Of a DNA stretch of 64,000 nucleotides, positions 9,244 to 18,516 are shown one piece after another. Every line of letters begins with the position of its first letter. Within the stretch, counting starts at the first letter, position 1. Origin of the DNA: Rubritalea squalenifaciens DSM 18772 (lineage in GTDB: Bacteria > Verrucomicrobiota > Verrucomicrobiia > Verrucomicrobiales > Akkermansiaceae); NCBI RefSeq assembly GCF_900141815.1, contig NZ_FQYR01000003.1:558001-622000 (forward strand), in the 5' to 3' direction. A model generated the notes under the pieces. That model worked only from the letters and a program-made list of their open reading frames with translations. It was not told the DNA's origin and ran no database searches. Position numbers and translations under genes: made by a program.

Positions 9244-10203
9244 ATGAGCACAAAGCCGCTGGAATTTGAACAACCTATCTTCGAACTCGAAAACGAGCTG
9301 TCGAAGCTGAAGAAGAAGTCCTCGTCCCAGAACATCGACATGAGCGATGAGATCTCTGCCATGGAGCAGAAATTGGCAGATACGAGAAATGAGATTTACA
9401 CCAATCTAACATCGTGGCAACGTGTACAGATCGCTAGACATACCAATAGACCTTTCATGCTCGATTACGTCTTCCATGCTTTCGAAGACTTTTGCGAGCT
9501 GCACGGGGATCGCCACATTGGCGATGATCACTCCATGCCTGGAGGTTTTGCGCGTATTGGTGATAAAAGGGTTGTCGTCATTGGTCATCAGAAAGGCCGT
9601 GATACCAAAGAAAACCTTCTCAGGAATTTCGGCAGTGCTCACCCGGAAGGCTATCGTAAGGCGCTTCGTCTGATGAAAATGGCTGAGCGCTTCAAGCTGC
9701 CCGTCATCTGCATGATCGACACTCCCGGTGCCTTCCCAGGTATTGGAGCTGAGGAGAGAAATATTGCGGAAGCGATCGCCTACAACCTTCGTGAAATGAT
9801 GCTGCTCAAGACTCCGATTATTGCCTGCGTCTTGGGTGAAGGTGGTTCTGGCGGAGCTCTCGGAATCGGCGTGGCTGACAAAGTTTTGATGATGGAGAAT
9901 GCCTACTACTCAGTGATTAGTCCTGAAGGATGTGCGGCCATTCTCTGGAAGCACCGCAAGCATGCCCCAGAAGCTGCGGAGGCGATGAAAATTGCCGCCC
10001 CAGATCTTGGTAAGCTTAACTTGATTGACGAGGTGGTACCTGAGCCAAAAGGTGGCGCTCACAACGATCACAAGCAGACTGCTGAGAATTTCAAATCAGT
10101 CGTGCTCAAGCATCTTGAAGAGGTAGAGCAAATGACTACAGAGGAAATGCTGGAGGCCCGCTATCAGAAATACCGCAAGTACGGTGAGTGGCAGGGTGAG
10201 TAA
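9244..10203 (+). CDS. accA: acetyl-CoA carboxylase carboxyltransferase subunit alpha
   Basis: 319 residues, the normal AccA length. With AccD it transfers the carboxyl group from biotin to acetyl-CoA, making malonyl-CoA for fatty-acid synthesis. Diagnostic blocks are ELHGDRHIGDD (about 89-99), IDTPGAFPGIGAEERN (about 159-174), GEGGSGGALGIGVADKVLMM (about 199-218) and YSVISPEGCAAILWK. The coiled N-terminus (LENELSKLKKK) is also typical. The start at 9244 has no obvious Shine-Dalgarno. accD is not in the window. Confidence 0.97.
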   Translation: MSTKPLEFEQPIFELENELSKLKKKSSSQNIDMSDEISAMEQKLADTRNEIYTNLTSWQRVQIARHTNRPFMLDYVFHAFEDFCELHGDRHIGDDHSMPGGFARIGDKRVVVIGHQKGRDTKENLLRNFGSAHPEGYRKALRLMKMAERFKLPVICMIDTPGAFPGIGAEERNIAEAIAYNLREMMLLKTPIIACVLGEGGSGGALGIGVADKVLMMENAYYSVISPEGCAAILWKHRKHAPEAAEAMKIAAPDLGKLNLIDEVVPEPKGGAHNDHKQTAENFKSVVLKHLEEVEQMTTEEMLEARYQKYRKYGEWQGE

Positions 10204-10231
10204 ACCTTCTTTCGTCTTATTTTTAGAAACT

Positions 10232-10263
10232 AAAAAGCCTCTGGAGTAATCCAGAGGCTTTTT
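10232..10263. terminator. bidirectional intrinsic terminator
   Basis: A perfect 14-bp stem (aaaaagcctctgga and its complement) with a gtaa loop has A- and T-runs on its two sides. It lies between accA (+) and the convergent S41 protease gene (-). Confidence 0.9.
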
Positions 10264-10285
10264 CTTTTGTAGGAAATGAGTTCTC

Positions 10286-13200
10286 TTATCGATTATGGTA
10301 CTGAGCTTTTGGGAACTGGCTCGGCTTGTCCTTGATCTCTTTAGTGAGGACTTCGACTGCCTTTTCAAGTTGGTGGTCGATGCCTGCAGGAATCTCTCCG
10401 GGCATTGGCCAGATCTCGAAATCAGGCTTGGCTCCATTCAGCTCCATGTCCTTTCCGCTATCGATCACAAACCAGCCTCGGAATGGGTAGCGCAGTGAGC
10501 CGTAGCCTAGGACATTCACTTGTCCGGCGGAAATAACGCCGCCTGCGGTCTGAACGCCAACCAGTTTGCCTCGGTTCAAGGTCTTGATCGCATGAGAGAA
10601 AATCTCGGCATTGGAGAAGCTGTTCTGGTTACAAAGCACAATGATAGGCTTATCCCAGGTGGCATAGACAAAGCGATCCTGCGGGTAGCCTGGTCCGCCA
10701 TTGCGGGGAATGGTAAATGCGTGTCTCGGCTGTGTCAGGGCAGTAAGGAGGTGGTCGGTGGTGAAGCCGCCGCCATTGTCTCGTACATCGATAATCAAGC
10801 CGTCTTTGCCTGCACCGTTTTCATAGAGGTGGCGCTCAAACTTCTCGAACTCATCCCACATCATCCTGGCGATGTGGATATAGCCCAGGCGGCCATTGGA
10901 GAGCTTCTCGACCATTTCACGAGTCTTCTCGATATTGTTTTCAGCCGCCAACTCTCTGGCTTCTCCGAATGAGATCGGCTGGATCTCTACTGATCGCGTT
11001 TCTCCGTCTAATCCCTTTACTTCGAGGCTACGAGCCTCGGACAGACGTCCGGTGAGAACCTTGGAGACAGCTGTGTCTGACTGAACTTTGTTTTCATCGA
11101 TGGAGAGGATAATTTCACCAGCTTCGATTTTGCTGCGCTGTTCATCCGCTGGGCTGGTTGGAAGGACTTCCTTCACTTTCAAGCCTTCGCCTTGATGTTC
11201 TGGGTCAAAGATGAGACCAAAATGAGCAACCTCGTCTTTCCAGGCCGAGCGTTTAGACCAAGTGCTTTGCCATGGCTTAGAGCGGAAGCCTGTGTGAGAA
11301 GCGTTGAGCTCGCCGAGTAGCATGGCTACGTAGCGGTCAAAGTCTTTCATGCTAGGAGCGGAGGCCGCGGCGTGCTCATACTTGGAGAGCATGCCCAGCC
11401 AGTTCTTGCCGTTAAGGTGTTCATCGTAGAAGCCATCGCGCATGGTTCTCCAGGCTCCTCGGAAGAGCAGGCGCTGGAAGTCTACTCGATTCTGAGTGGT
11501 GAACACGGTGAAGGGGTAGCCGCTGGACTTGCCGCCTGTGGCTACGGAAGGGATTCCCTTGGAAACCCAATAGAGTTTATTGCCTTTCTCCATACGGAGG
11601 GGAGAGCCCGTTGCTTTGATGTACTCTTTGGTGGCGCCTTTCTCCTTGGCCTCGACGATGTATGTGGATTTGCCTCCCGAGGTCTGGAATATGATGCTCT
11701 TCGAGTCACTGGTCCAGACTAGTTTGTTAGGAGTGGATCCTCTTACTTGAATACGCTCAATACGTTTTTGGATGTTGGTCAGATCATAAGGGCTTTCTTC
11801 TTCCTGCTTATCCGTTTCGTCTTCGGCAGCTGTGGACTCGTCATCCTTTTCTTCCTTCTTGGTAGCAGGCTCCTCCTGCTTGGACTGATCATCGGGATCG
11901 GGATCTGGGTCGGCCTTAGGTTGTGGCTGAGGATTGGCGGGAACCTTCTTCGGGTCAGGCTGGTTATTTGGGTCAGGCTGATTAGGGCTCGGCGGCTCCG
12001 GCTTGTTGGGAGTATCTGGCTCGTCTTTCTTTGGCTCTTTGGCTGGTTCTTCCTTCTTAGGTTCCTCTGGCTTTTCAGGCTCTGCTTTTTTGGACGGTTC
12101 TTCTTTCTTCTTGTATGCAGGATCTTTCTTCATGGCTTTGCGGGCATTTTCGATACGCTGAGCACGTTCGCTTTTGCCTGATCCAATGGAGGTGAGGTCC
12201 ACATAGAAGATGTCATAGCTGCTTCCGTAGCGGCGGCCAACGAAGGCGATTTTCTTTCCGTCAGGAGAGAAGGTGGGGCCGAAGTCGTTATCTGGATGCT
12301 GACTGATGTTGACTGCTTCCATGGATCCGTCCGCTTTGGTGAGGAAGACATCACCGTTGAAGTTGTCGTTTTGGTGGGCGTAGGTGATCCATTTGGAGTC
12401 TGGAGACCATTCAAATGAGGGGGTATCCCATGCGGCTGTAAGTACCTTAGAGTCCTTGCCGTTGATGTCCGAAATCCAGAGTTTGCCGTCTATGGTGGTG
12501 TAGGCAAGCTGCTTGCCGTCTGGGCTAGGATAGAACGTGTCCAGCGTTACAGGGCTATCAATCACGACCTCCGTGTCAAACTCCTGGGCTTCCCACCAGT
12601 ATTTGGAAGCATCCTTTTTGGTGATTTTACAAAGTTTGGTGTTGATGCCGTCATCCTGAATAAAGAAAACCGCTTGGGAGTCCTTGCTAAACACCACATT
12701 GTACTCCCGTGAGAAAGTGCTGGTGATCTGGTTTGGTTCACGCAGGACGGTGTCCATGGCGTAGAGATCATCATTGGCGGTGAAGACGATTTCCAAACCG
12801 CTGCCACTGAAGTCAGCATCGCTCGTAGTGTTGATTTTCAGATCTTTCTCCATGAGAATTTGTAGATCCTCTGAGTGGGTCAGCTGGATTCTCTCTCCAT
12901 CTCCGCCGATGGATGGATCCCATTTGTAGTAATGGAACAACCTGCGGAAAATAAGGGTGGAGCCATCTCGAGAGAGGGTAGGTGTGAGAACTCCATCATC
13001 CTTGAATTGCGTGAGCTGGCTGTTCTCGCTGTTGGCGAAGGTGTATTTCCAGAGATTCCAGGTACCTCCTTCACCATTCGCGTAATAGAACCCGGAGCCA
13101 TCAGGAAGCCATACAGGATCCTTGCAGCCAAATTGACTCTTCACCGGTTGGGTGTATTCGCCTGTGGAGAAATCATAGAGCCAGACTTGGCTGGCTTGTG

Positions 13201-13762
13201 AGCCAGTGTATCCCTTGCGATAAGTTTCTACGCCTTCTCTGACAAAGAGCAATTTGGAGCCATCTGGTGAGATGCGTGCATCTTCTCCATAGGCATCGAA
13301 GAGCAGTTTCTCGGCGTGTTCACCTTCTACATCTTGTGTGTAGAGGCGCAGGGGATTCCTGCCGGGAAAATCACGATAGGCTCTCAGGTAGAGCTGTGAA
13401 TCGTCAGGGCTGATGTCTTCAACCAAAGTCGTCTCAGAGTGGTGGGTGACCTGGACTGGCTTTCCGCGTTTCATGAGATCAAGTTTCCAGACTTGCAAAG
13501 ACCCACTCTGATTAGAGTTAAAATAGAGCGTTTTGCCGTCTCTGGAAAAGAGGGGGTAGATTTCTGTGCCAGGGTGAGTAGTCAGGCGTTCAGCATCTCC
13601 GCCAGCACTGTTGCTAATCCAGATGTCACCATTCCAGCTGAAGACAAGCTTGCTGCCGTCCGGAGAAAGAGAGGGAGTGACTGGGTTTAGCATGTCCGTG
13701 GCCCCATGGGCTAGGCTGCCTAGGGCGCTGAGAGAGATGAGAGGTATGACAATAAATCGCAT
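10286..13762 (-). CDS. secreted tricorn-like protease (PD40 beta-propeller, PDZ, S41 peptidase)
   Basis: 1158 residues from the chosen ATG, which begins a clear signal peptide (MRFIVIPLISLSALGSLAHG). The open frame runs 20 codons further upstream, but those codons put non-signal sequence ahead of it. Order: two sets of PD40/TolB-like beta-propeller repeats (about 25-530, with recurring SPDGSKL/FSPDGKK units), a low-complexity P/E/K/D linker (about 560-670), a tricorn core region with NASHTGF (about 840), a PDZ domain (about 890-960), and the S41 core with DVRDNGGG and the nucleophile segment NQNSFSNAE (about 1065). ELNGAKPDFEIWP near the C-terminus supplies the late acidic residue. Catalytic residues look intact, so an active periplasmic peptide-degrading protease is likely. 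Confidence 0.92.
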   Translation of the reverse strand: MRFIVIPLISLSALGSLAHGATDMLNPVTPSLSPDGSKLVFSWNGDIWISNSAGGDAERLTTHPGTEIYPLFSRDGKTLYFNSNQSGSLQVWKLDLMKRGKPVQVTHHSETTLVEDISPDDSQLYLRAYRDFPGRNPLRLYTQDVEGEHAEKLLFDAYGEDARISPDGSKLLFVREGVETYRKGYTGSQASQVWLYDFSTGEYTQPVKSQFGCKDPVWLPDGSGFYYANGEGGTWNLWKYTFANSENSQLTQFKDDGVLTPTLSRDGSTLIFRRLFHYYKWDPSIGGDGERIQLTHSEDLQILMEKDLKINTTSDADFSGSGLEIVFTANDDLYAMDTVLREPNQITSTFSREYNVVFSKDSQAVFFIQDDGINTKLCKITKKDASKYWWEAQEFDTEVVIDSPVTLDTFYPSPDGKQLAYTTIDGKLWISDINGKDSKVLTAAWDTPSFEWSPDSKWITYAHQNDNFNGDVFLTKADGSMEAVNISQHPDNDFGPTFSPDGKKIAFVGRRYGSSYDIFYVDLTSIGSGKSERAQRIENARKAMKKDPAYKKKEEPSKKAEPEKPEEPKKEEPAKEPKKDEPDTPNKPEPPSPNQPDPNNQPDPKKVPANPQPQPKADPDPDPDDQSKQEEPATKKEEKDDESTAAEDETDKQEEESPYDLTNIQKRIERIQVRGSTPNKLVWTSDSKSIIFQTSGGKSTYIVEAKEKGATKEYIKATGSPLRMEKGNKLYWVSKGIPSVATGGKSSGYPFTVFTTQNRVDFQRLLFRGAWRTMRDGFYDEHLNGKNWLGMLSKYEHAAASAPSMKDFDRYVAMLLGELNASHTGFRSKPWQSTWSKRSAWKDEVAHFGLIFDPEHQGEGLKVKEVLPTSPADEQRSKIEAGEIILSIDENKVQSDTAVSKVLTGRLSEARSLEVKGLDGETRSVEIQPISFGEARELAAENNIEKTREMVEKLSNGRLGYIHIARMMWDEFEKFERHLYENGAGKDGLIIDVRDNGGGFTTDHLLTALTQPRHAFTIPRNGGPGYPQDRFVYATWDKPIIVLCNQNSFSNAEIFSHAIKTLNRGKLVGVQTAGGVISAGQVNVLGYGSLRYPFRGWFVIDSGKDMELNGAKPDFEIWPMPGEIPAGIDHQLEKAVEVLTKEIKDKPSQFPKAQYHNR

Positions 13763-13798
13763 AGACAATAGTAGCGTAAGTTGATCCGGTTTTTTTTC

Positions 13799-13838
13799 AA
13801 AAAAAATCACCCGATAACACAAAGGTTACCGGGTGATT
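13799..13838 (-). terminator. intrinsic terminator after sdhB
   Basis: A 14-bp inverted repeat with one mismatch (aatcacccgataac / gttaccgggtgatt) and a 6-base loop. On the minus strand the hairpin is followed by a run of eight T. It ends sdhB transcription just before the tricorn-like gene start. Confidence 0.88.
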
Positions 13839-13859
13839 AGCAAAGATGTTCAGGTTGAC

Positions 13860-14621
13860 TTAGGCAAGTCCTTCTTTAGCAGCGGCTAGAGCGTAATCGC
13901 GGTTCAGTTTAGCGATGTTGTCTGCGCTGATTTCTTTCGGGCAAACGGCTTCGCACTCGTACTGGTTGGTGCAGTTGCCGAAGCCTTCCTCGTCCATCTG
14001 GCGTACCATGGCGAGAGCGCGTTTGTCTTTCTCTGGCTGACCTTGTGGGAGCTTGTTGAGGTGGGAAACTTTTGCGGAAACGAAGAGCATAGCACTTGCG
14101 TTCTTACAGGCTGCTACACAGGCGCCGCAACCAATGCATGCAGCGGCGTCGAATGCTTCGTCAGCCAGACGCTTTTCAACAGGCATGGAGTTTGCATCTG
14201 GAGCTGAACCAGTGCGTACGTCAATGAAGCCGCCTGCAGCAATGATGCGGTCAAAGGCTCCGCGGTCAGTAACCAAGTCTTTAACGACAGGGAATGCTTT
14301 GGCGCGGAATGGCTCAATCCAGATGGTGTCACCATCATTAAATTTACGCATGTGAAGCTGGCAAGTGGTGATGCCGCGCTCTTTGGAGTGTGGAATGCCA
14401 TTAATGGTCAATGAGCACATGCCACAAATGCCTTCACGGCAGTCGTGATCGAAGTGAATTGGGTTGCCGCCATCTTCGATGATGCGCTCGTTAACGATGT
14501 CGAGCATTTCCAAGAAGGAAGCTTCCTGAGGAATGTCTTTGGCATCGTAGGTTTCGATGTGTCCCTCGTCATTGGCATTCTTTTGACGCCAGACTTTGAG
14601 TGTGAGATTGAGGTTGGCCAT
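13860..14621 (-). CDS. sdhB: succinate dehydrogenase / fumarate reductase iron-sulfur subunit
   Basis: 253 residues. It passes electrons between the flavoprotein and the membrane quinone site. Cys61, Cys66, Cys69 and Cys87 (in CREGICGMC and TTCQLHM) hold the 2Fe-2S cluster. Cys162/165/168/172 ([11 protein letters not shown]) and Cys217/223/227 ([12 protein letters not shown]) hold the 4Fe-4S and 3Fe-4S clusters. The length and sequence fit the Bacteroidetes-type (type B) enzymes. Unusually, neither sdhA nor sdhC is next to it: secA lies upstream and a terminator downstream. It may be transcribed from its own promoter in the 75-base gap or together with secA. Confidence 0.95.
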   Translation of the reverse strand: MANLNLTLKVWRQKNANDEGHIETYDAKDIPQEASFLEMLDIVNERIIEDGGNPIHFDHDCREGICGMCSLTINGIPHSKERGITTCQLHMRKFNDGDTIWIEPFRAKAFPVVKDLVTDRGAFDRIIAAGGFIDVRTGSAPDANSMPVEKRLADEAFDAAACIGCGACVAACKNASAMLFVSAKVSHLNKLPQGQPEKDKRALAMVRQMDEEGFGNCTNQYECEAVCPKEISADNIAKLNRDYALAAAKEGLA

Positions 14622-14696
14622 AGCTATTGGTGATAGGATAGGAGAGAAATTTGTTTTGAAAACAGCAAAATCAAACTGATAGAGAGCTGTCTGGGC

Positions 14697-17600
14697 TTAT
14701 TGTTCGGCGCCGCAGCAATCCTTGAGTTTTTTACCGGATCCGCATGGACATGGAGCGTTTTTGCCTGTTGGTTTGAGCTCGATTGGCTTGCGTTTAGCAA
14801 GCTGTACCTTGACCGGTTTGTCCTTCTTCTTAAGTGGTTGACCTGCAACCTGAGCGGAGGTGAGGACCTGTGCCAGATTCTCGTTTGAGAATGAAGGTTG
14901 TGGCTCGTCGCCACCTACGAGATCTTGAGGGAGGCTCTGAAGAAGCTGCTCAAACTGATCCAGGGAAGATGTGGAGCGGAAGAGATTGCCTAAAGCGTCC
15001 TCCTTGATGCTGCCCATCAGCGTTTGGAAGAGGCTGTATGCTTCATTCTTGTACTCAATCAGAGGGTCCTTTTGGCCTTGAGCACGGAGGTGAACACCTT
15101 CACGGAGAGCATCCATGTTGTAGAGGTGTTCCTGCCAGCGCTTATCGATTGCGGTAAGGATGATCTGGCGCTCAAGATGATCCAGATAAGCTGGGGATTC
15201 ATCTTTTACTTTGAGTTCGTATGCCTCACGAACTTCCTTGATGAGCCAGTCTGAAGTTTCTTCAGCTGTTTTCTCTTCAAGTTGAGCTTCTTCCTTGGTC
15301 AGGCCAAGTGGGAAAGTAGTGTTGATCCAGTTGAGTAGCTCAAGGAGGTCAGGGGATCCTTCGTCGCGATTCTCGTAGTAGGAGAAGACGGTGTCAGGAA
15401 TGACTTCCTCGATCACTTCGTCGATGAGTTCGCGTGGGTCTTCTGCTGAGAGGGCGTCATTACGGTAGCCGTAGACAACTTCACGCTGCATGTTCATGAC
15501 GTCATCGAAGTCCAGAACACGTTTACGCCACTGGTAGTCGCGCTGCTCGACGCGTTTCTGAGCGGTTTCGATGGAGCGGTTGAGCCACTTATGCTCAAGA
15601 GCTTCACCTTCTTCCATGCCGAAGCGCTCCATCATGGTGGTCATGCGGTCAGCGGCTGCGAAGTTGCGCATCAGGTCATCTTCAAAGGAGATGTAGAACT
15701 GTGATTTACCAGGGTCGCCCTGACGTGCGCATCGTCCGCGAAGCTGGCGGTCAACACGGCGTGATGGGTAGCGTTCACAACCAATCACGAAGAGGCCGCC
15801 CAGTTCTGGTACGCCTTCACCCAGCTTGATGTCAGTACCACGTCCAGCCATGTTAGTGGAGACGGTGACGGCTCCTTTCTTGCCAGCACGAGCAATGATT
15901 TCCGCTTCCTGTTCGTGGAACTTAGCGTTCAGCACAGAGTGTGGGATTTTGGCACGCTTGAGCATGCGGGAGAGAGTCTCGGATGCGTCCACGGAGGCTG
16001 TACCTACGAGAACGGGCTGGCCATTAGCGTGAGACTCGGAAATTTTCTTCACGACCGCATTGTACTTCTCACGTCGCGTTTTGAAGACTTGGTCGTTCTC
16101 GTCATCACGTTGGTTCGGGCGATTGGTAGGGATCGGGAGAACATCCAGGTTGTAGATGTCATGGAATTCCGCTGCTTCTGTCTCGGCAGTACCAGTCATG
16201 CCACCGAGCTTTTCATAGAGACGGAAGTAGTTCTGAATCGTGATGGTGGCGAATGTTTGTGTCTCGCGCTCCACAGTGACACCCTCTTTCGCTTCTACAG
16301 CTTGGTGTAGGCCATCTGACCAACGGCGGCCTTCCATCTTGCGGCCTGTCTGCTCGTCAACGATGACAACCTTGTTGTCTTCAACAACGTATTCAACGTC
16401 TTTTTCGTAAATACAGTAAGCTTTGAGGAGCTGGGTGATGGAATGCATCTTCTGACCTTGGTGGTCAAGGCGAGTCTGAAGGATCTCTTTCTTCTCTGCC
16501 TTGTCTTCGTCGCTCAGCTCAAGGTTGGCGTCGATTTCAGCGTACTCTTCAGCTAGGTCGGGCAAGACAAAGGACTCTGAGTCATTAGGGTCCAAGAAGT
16601 TGCGACCCATATCCATGAGGTCCGCATCGTGAGATTTCTCATCGATGGTGTAGTAGAGCTCTTCCTTGATGGCGTAGAGATCTTTCTTCTGGGCATCCTG
16701 ATACATGTCCAGCTCGGTCTTTTCGATCAGGCGGCGGGTATCAGGCTCCTGCATGAAGCGCATCAACTGCTTGTTGCGTGGTTGACCAAGCTTGATTTTA
16801 AAGAGGGATCGGCCGGCGTGTTCCTCATCACCTTCTTCGAGAGCTTTTTTGGCTTCTTCAGCAAGCTCGTTACAGAGGACGTTCTGCTTTTTGACCAGGC
16901 TCTCAATCATGCCTTTGAACTGACCGTATTGCTCAGTATTGGAAATGGTAGAAGGTCCGGAGATGATGAGTGGGGTACGAGCTTCGTCGATGAGAATGGA
17001 GTCAACCTCATCAATAATCGCGAAGTAGTGACCGCGTTGTACTTGCTCGTCACGAGAGTTCGCCATGCCGTTATCACGAAGGTAGTCAAAGCCAAATTCA
17101 GCATTGGTACCGTAGGTGATGTCGCACTGGTATTGTTCGCGACGGAACTGTGGCGGCTGCTGGCTTTGGATACAGCCAACTGTCAGACCAAGATATCTGT
17201 AGAGGGAGCCCATCCAGTCAGAGTCACGCATGGCGAGGTAGTCGTTCACGGTGACGACGTGTACGCCAAGACCTGTAAGCGCATTAAGGAATACGGGAAG
17301 GGTACCCACGAGGGTTTTACCTTCACCAGTTTGCATCTCAGAAATCATCCCGTTGTGGAGCGCAATACCACCGACGAGCTGTACGTCGAAGTGAACCATG
17401 TTCCACTCCATTTCGTTGTCAGTTACATTGATGGTGCGGCCACACATACGGCGGGCAGCATTCTTTGCTACAGCATAGGCTTCAGGAAGGATCTCATCGA
17501 GGTACTTGGCTCTGAGTTCCGGGAAATCATCTTCAATGTCTGCAAAAGCTTTTTTAGCGGACTCGATAGCTGCCGGTGTGGCTTCTACTTTTGGCAGTGA

Positions 17601-17885
17601 TGGGTATTCGCTGCGGAGGGCGGAGAGGCGGTCTTCGAGGTAGTTAGCGAGCTGGCTAATAGTCTCGCTGTCCATGCTTTCAATGGTTCTCTTGGTCGGT
17701 ACATCGAGAGGAAGGTAGCGGTGGAGGTGCTTTTGCCACTCTTTGACCTTGGCGAGAACGGTCTCTTCGGACTCGTTCTGGAGGGCCTCCTCAATTTCAT
17801 TGATTTTCGCAACAATTGGCTGCAAGCGCTTTAGTTCGCGCTGGTTCTTGTTGCCGACGATTTTCTGGAGAATCCACTTAAGCAT
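14697..17885 (-). CDS. secA: preprotein translocase ATPase SecA
   Basis: 1062 residues, about 160 longer than E. coli SecA. The motor drives unfolded preproteins through SecYEG. Seen directly: Walker A region MQTGEGKTL (about 182-190), DEVDSILIDEART (about 291-303), GRRWSDGLHQAVEAKEGV, TNMAGRGTD, and the RQLRGRCARQGDPG motif VI. The C-terminus carries the zinc-binding SEC-C motif APCPCGSGKKLKDCC. The extra length is mainly an acidic, helical insertion at about 330-470 within the preprotein cross-linking region, as I recall from Bacteroidetes/PVC SecA proteins. The start is the only ATG consistent with the conserved N-terminus. Confidence 0.97.
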   Translation of the reverse strand: MLKWILQKIVGNKNQRELKRLQPIVAKINEIEEALQNESEETVLAKVKEWQKHLHRYLPLDVPTKRTIESMDSETISQLANYLEDRLSALRSEYPSLPKVEATPAAIESAKKAFADIEDDFPELRAKYLDEILPEAYAVAKNAARRMCGRTINVTDNEMEWNMVHFDVQLVGGIALHNGMISEMQTGEGKTLVGTLPVFLNALTGLGVHVVTVNDYLAMRDSDWMGSLYRYLGLTVGCIQSQQPPQFRREQYQCDITYGTNAEFGFDYLRDNGMANSRDEQVQRGHYFAIIDEVDSILIDEARTPLIISGPSTISNTEQYGQFKGMIESLVKKQNVLCNELAEEAKKALEEGDEEHAGRSLFKIKLGQPRNKQLMRFMQEPDTRRLIEKTELDMYQDAQKKDLYAIKEELYYTIDEKSHDADLMDMGRNFLDPNDSESFVLPDLAEEYAEIDANLELSDEDKAEKKEILQTRLDHQGQKMHSITQLLKAYCIYEKDVEYVVEDNKVVIVDEQTGRKMEGRRWSDGLHQAVEAKEGVTVERETQTFATITIQNYFRLYEKLGGMTGTAETEAAEFHDIYNLDVLPIPTNRPNQRDDENDQVFKTRREKYNAVVKKISESHANGQPVLVGTASVDASETLSRMLKRAKIPHSVLNAKFHEQEAEIIARAGKKGAVTVSTNMAGRGTDIKLGEGVPELGGLFVIGCERYPSRRVDRQLRGRCARQGDPGKSQFYISFEDDLMRNFAAADRMTTMMERFGMEEGEALEHKWLNRSIETAQKRVEQRDYQWRKRVLDFDDVMNMQREVVYGYRNDALSAEDPRELIDEVIEEVIPDTVFSYYENRDEGSPDLLELLNWINTTFPLGLTKEEAQLEEKTAEETSDWLIKEVREAYELKVKDESPAYLDHLERQIILTAIDKRWQEHLYNMDALREGVHLRAQGQKDPLIEYKNEAYSLFQTLMGSIKEDALGNLFRSTSSLDQFEQLLQSLPQDLVGGDEPQPSFSNENLAQVLTSAQVAGQPLKKKDKPVKVQLAKRKPIELKPTGKNAPCPCGSGKKLKDCCGAEQ

Positions 17886-18030
17886 AGCTGTAGGCCCGGA
17901 TGTTTAGACAATGGGCGGGGGCTTCCATACACCCAGCCAGCCTGATAGGCAAGGATGCATAGGCATATTCTGGGAAGTTTCGGCTGAAATTTACCGAAAA
18001 GATTAAAATTTAACCTTGGTTAGGCAAATT

Positions 18031-18483
18031 CTAGAGCTTTTTCCTCAGCTTCTGCAGTAATGCAGAGTCATCTTTGAGCTCTTCAAGCAGGACGTCGATG
18101 ACTCTCAGAGTCGATTTGGAAACATGATGCTCCATGCCTTCCACGTCATGATAGATCGTGTCTTCATCAAGACCGAAAAGACGAAGGAACTCTGTTAGTG
18201 TTTGGTGGCGAGTGATGATGGCATCTGCGATCATGCGGCCTTTGTCAGTAAGTATTGTGCCTCGATATTTCTCATGTTTGACAAGCCCTTCAGCATCAAG
18301 CCTCTGAAGCATGTTGGTGACGCTGGCTTGAGAGATGCCAAGGTTTTTGGAAATGTCGACAGGGCGGGCATATCCTTTTTCTTCAATGAGATTGAGGATT
18401 TGCTCGAGGTAGTCATCCATGGCGACTGAGCCGCTGGTGCGATGTGACTTGGCAGACATGAGGTAGGTGAAATTGTTCGACAA
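18031..18483 (-). CDS. mntR: MntR-type manganese/iron-dependent transcriptional repressor (DtxR family)
   Basis: 150 residues: a winged helix (about 22-85) followed by the metal-binding dimerisation domain. Residues match the Bacillus subtilis MntR ligands in spacing: Asp24 and Glu27 (MDDYLEQ), His93 (TRHQTL), Glu115, Glu118 and His119 (DVEGMEHH). The block EEKGYARPVDI is close to the MntR consensus. No FeoA-like SH3 domain follows, which also fits MntR rather than DtxR/IdeR. Expected to repress Mn uptake genes when Mn(II) is high, but no mntH or mntABC lies in the window. It is 33 bases downstream of nagZ on the same strand. The starts at codons 1, 9 and 22 are all possible. Confidence 0.88.
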   Translation of the reverse strand: MSNNFTYLMSAKSHRTSGSVAMDDYLEQILNLIEEKGYARPVDISKNLGISQASVTNMLQRLDAEGLVKHEKYRGTILTDKGRMIADAIITRHQTLTEFLRLFGLDEDTIYHDVEGMEHHVSKSTLRVIDVLLEELKDDSALLQKLRKKL

Positions 18484-18516
18484 ATAGAGGGGGGGAATGG
18501 CTTTTTGTCTAGATGT

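Noticed and set aside
16629-17600. 323-codon open frame on the plus strand opposite secA
   Set aside because: Antisense to strongly conserved secA motifs, with no recognisable domain.
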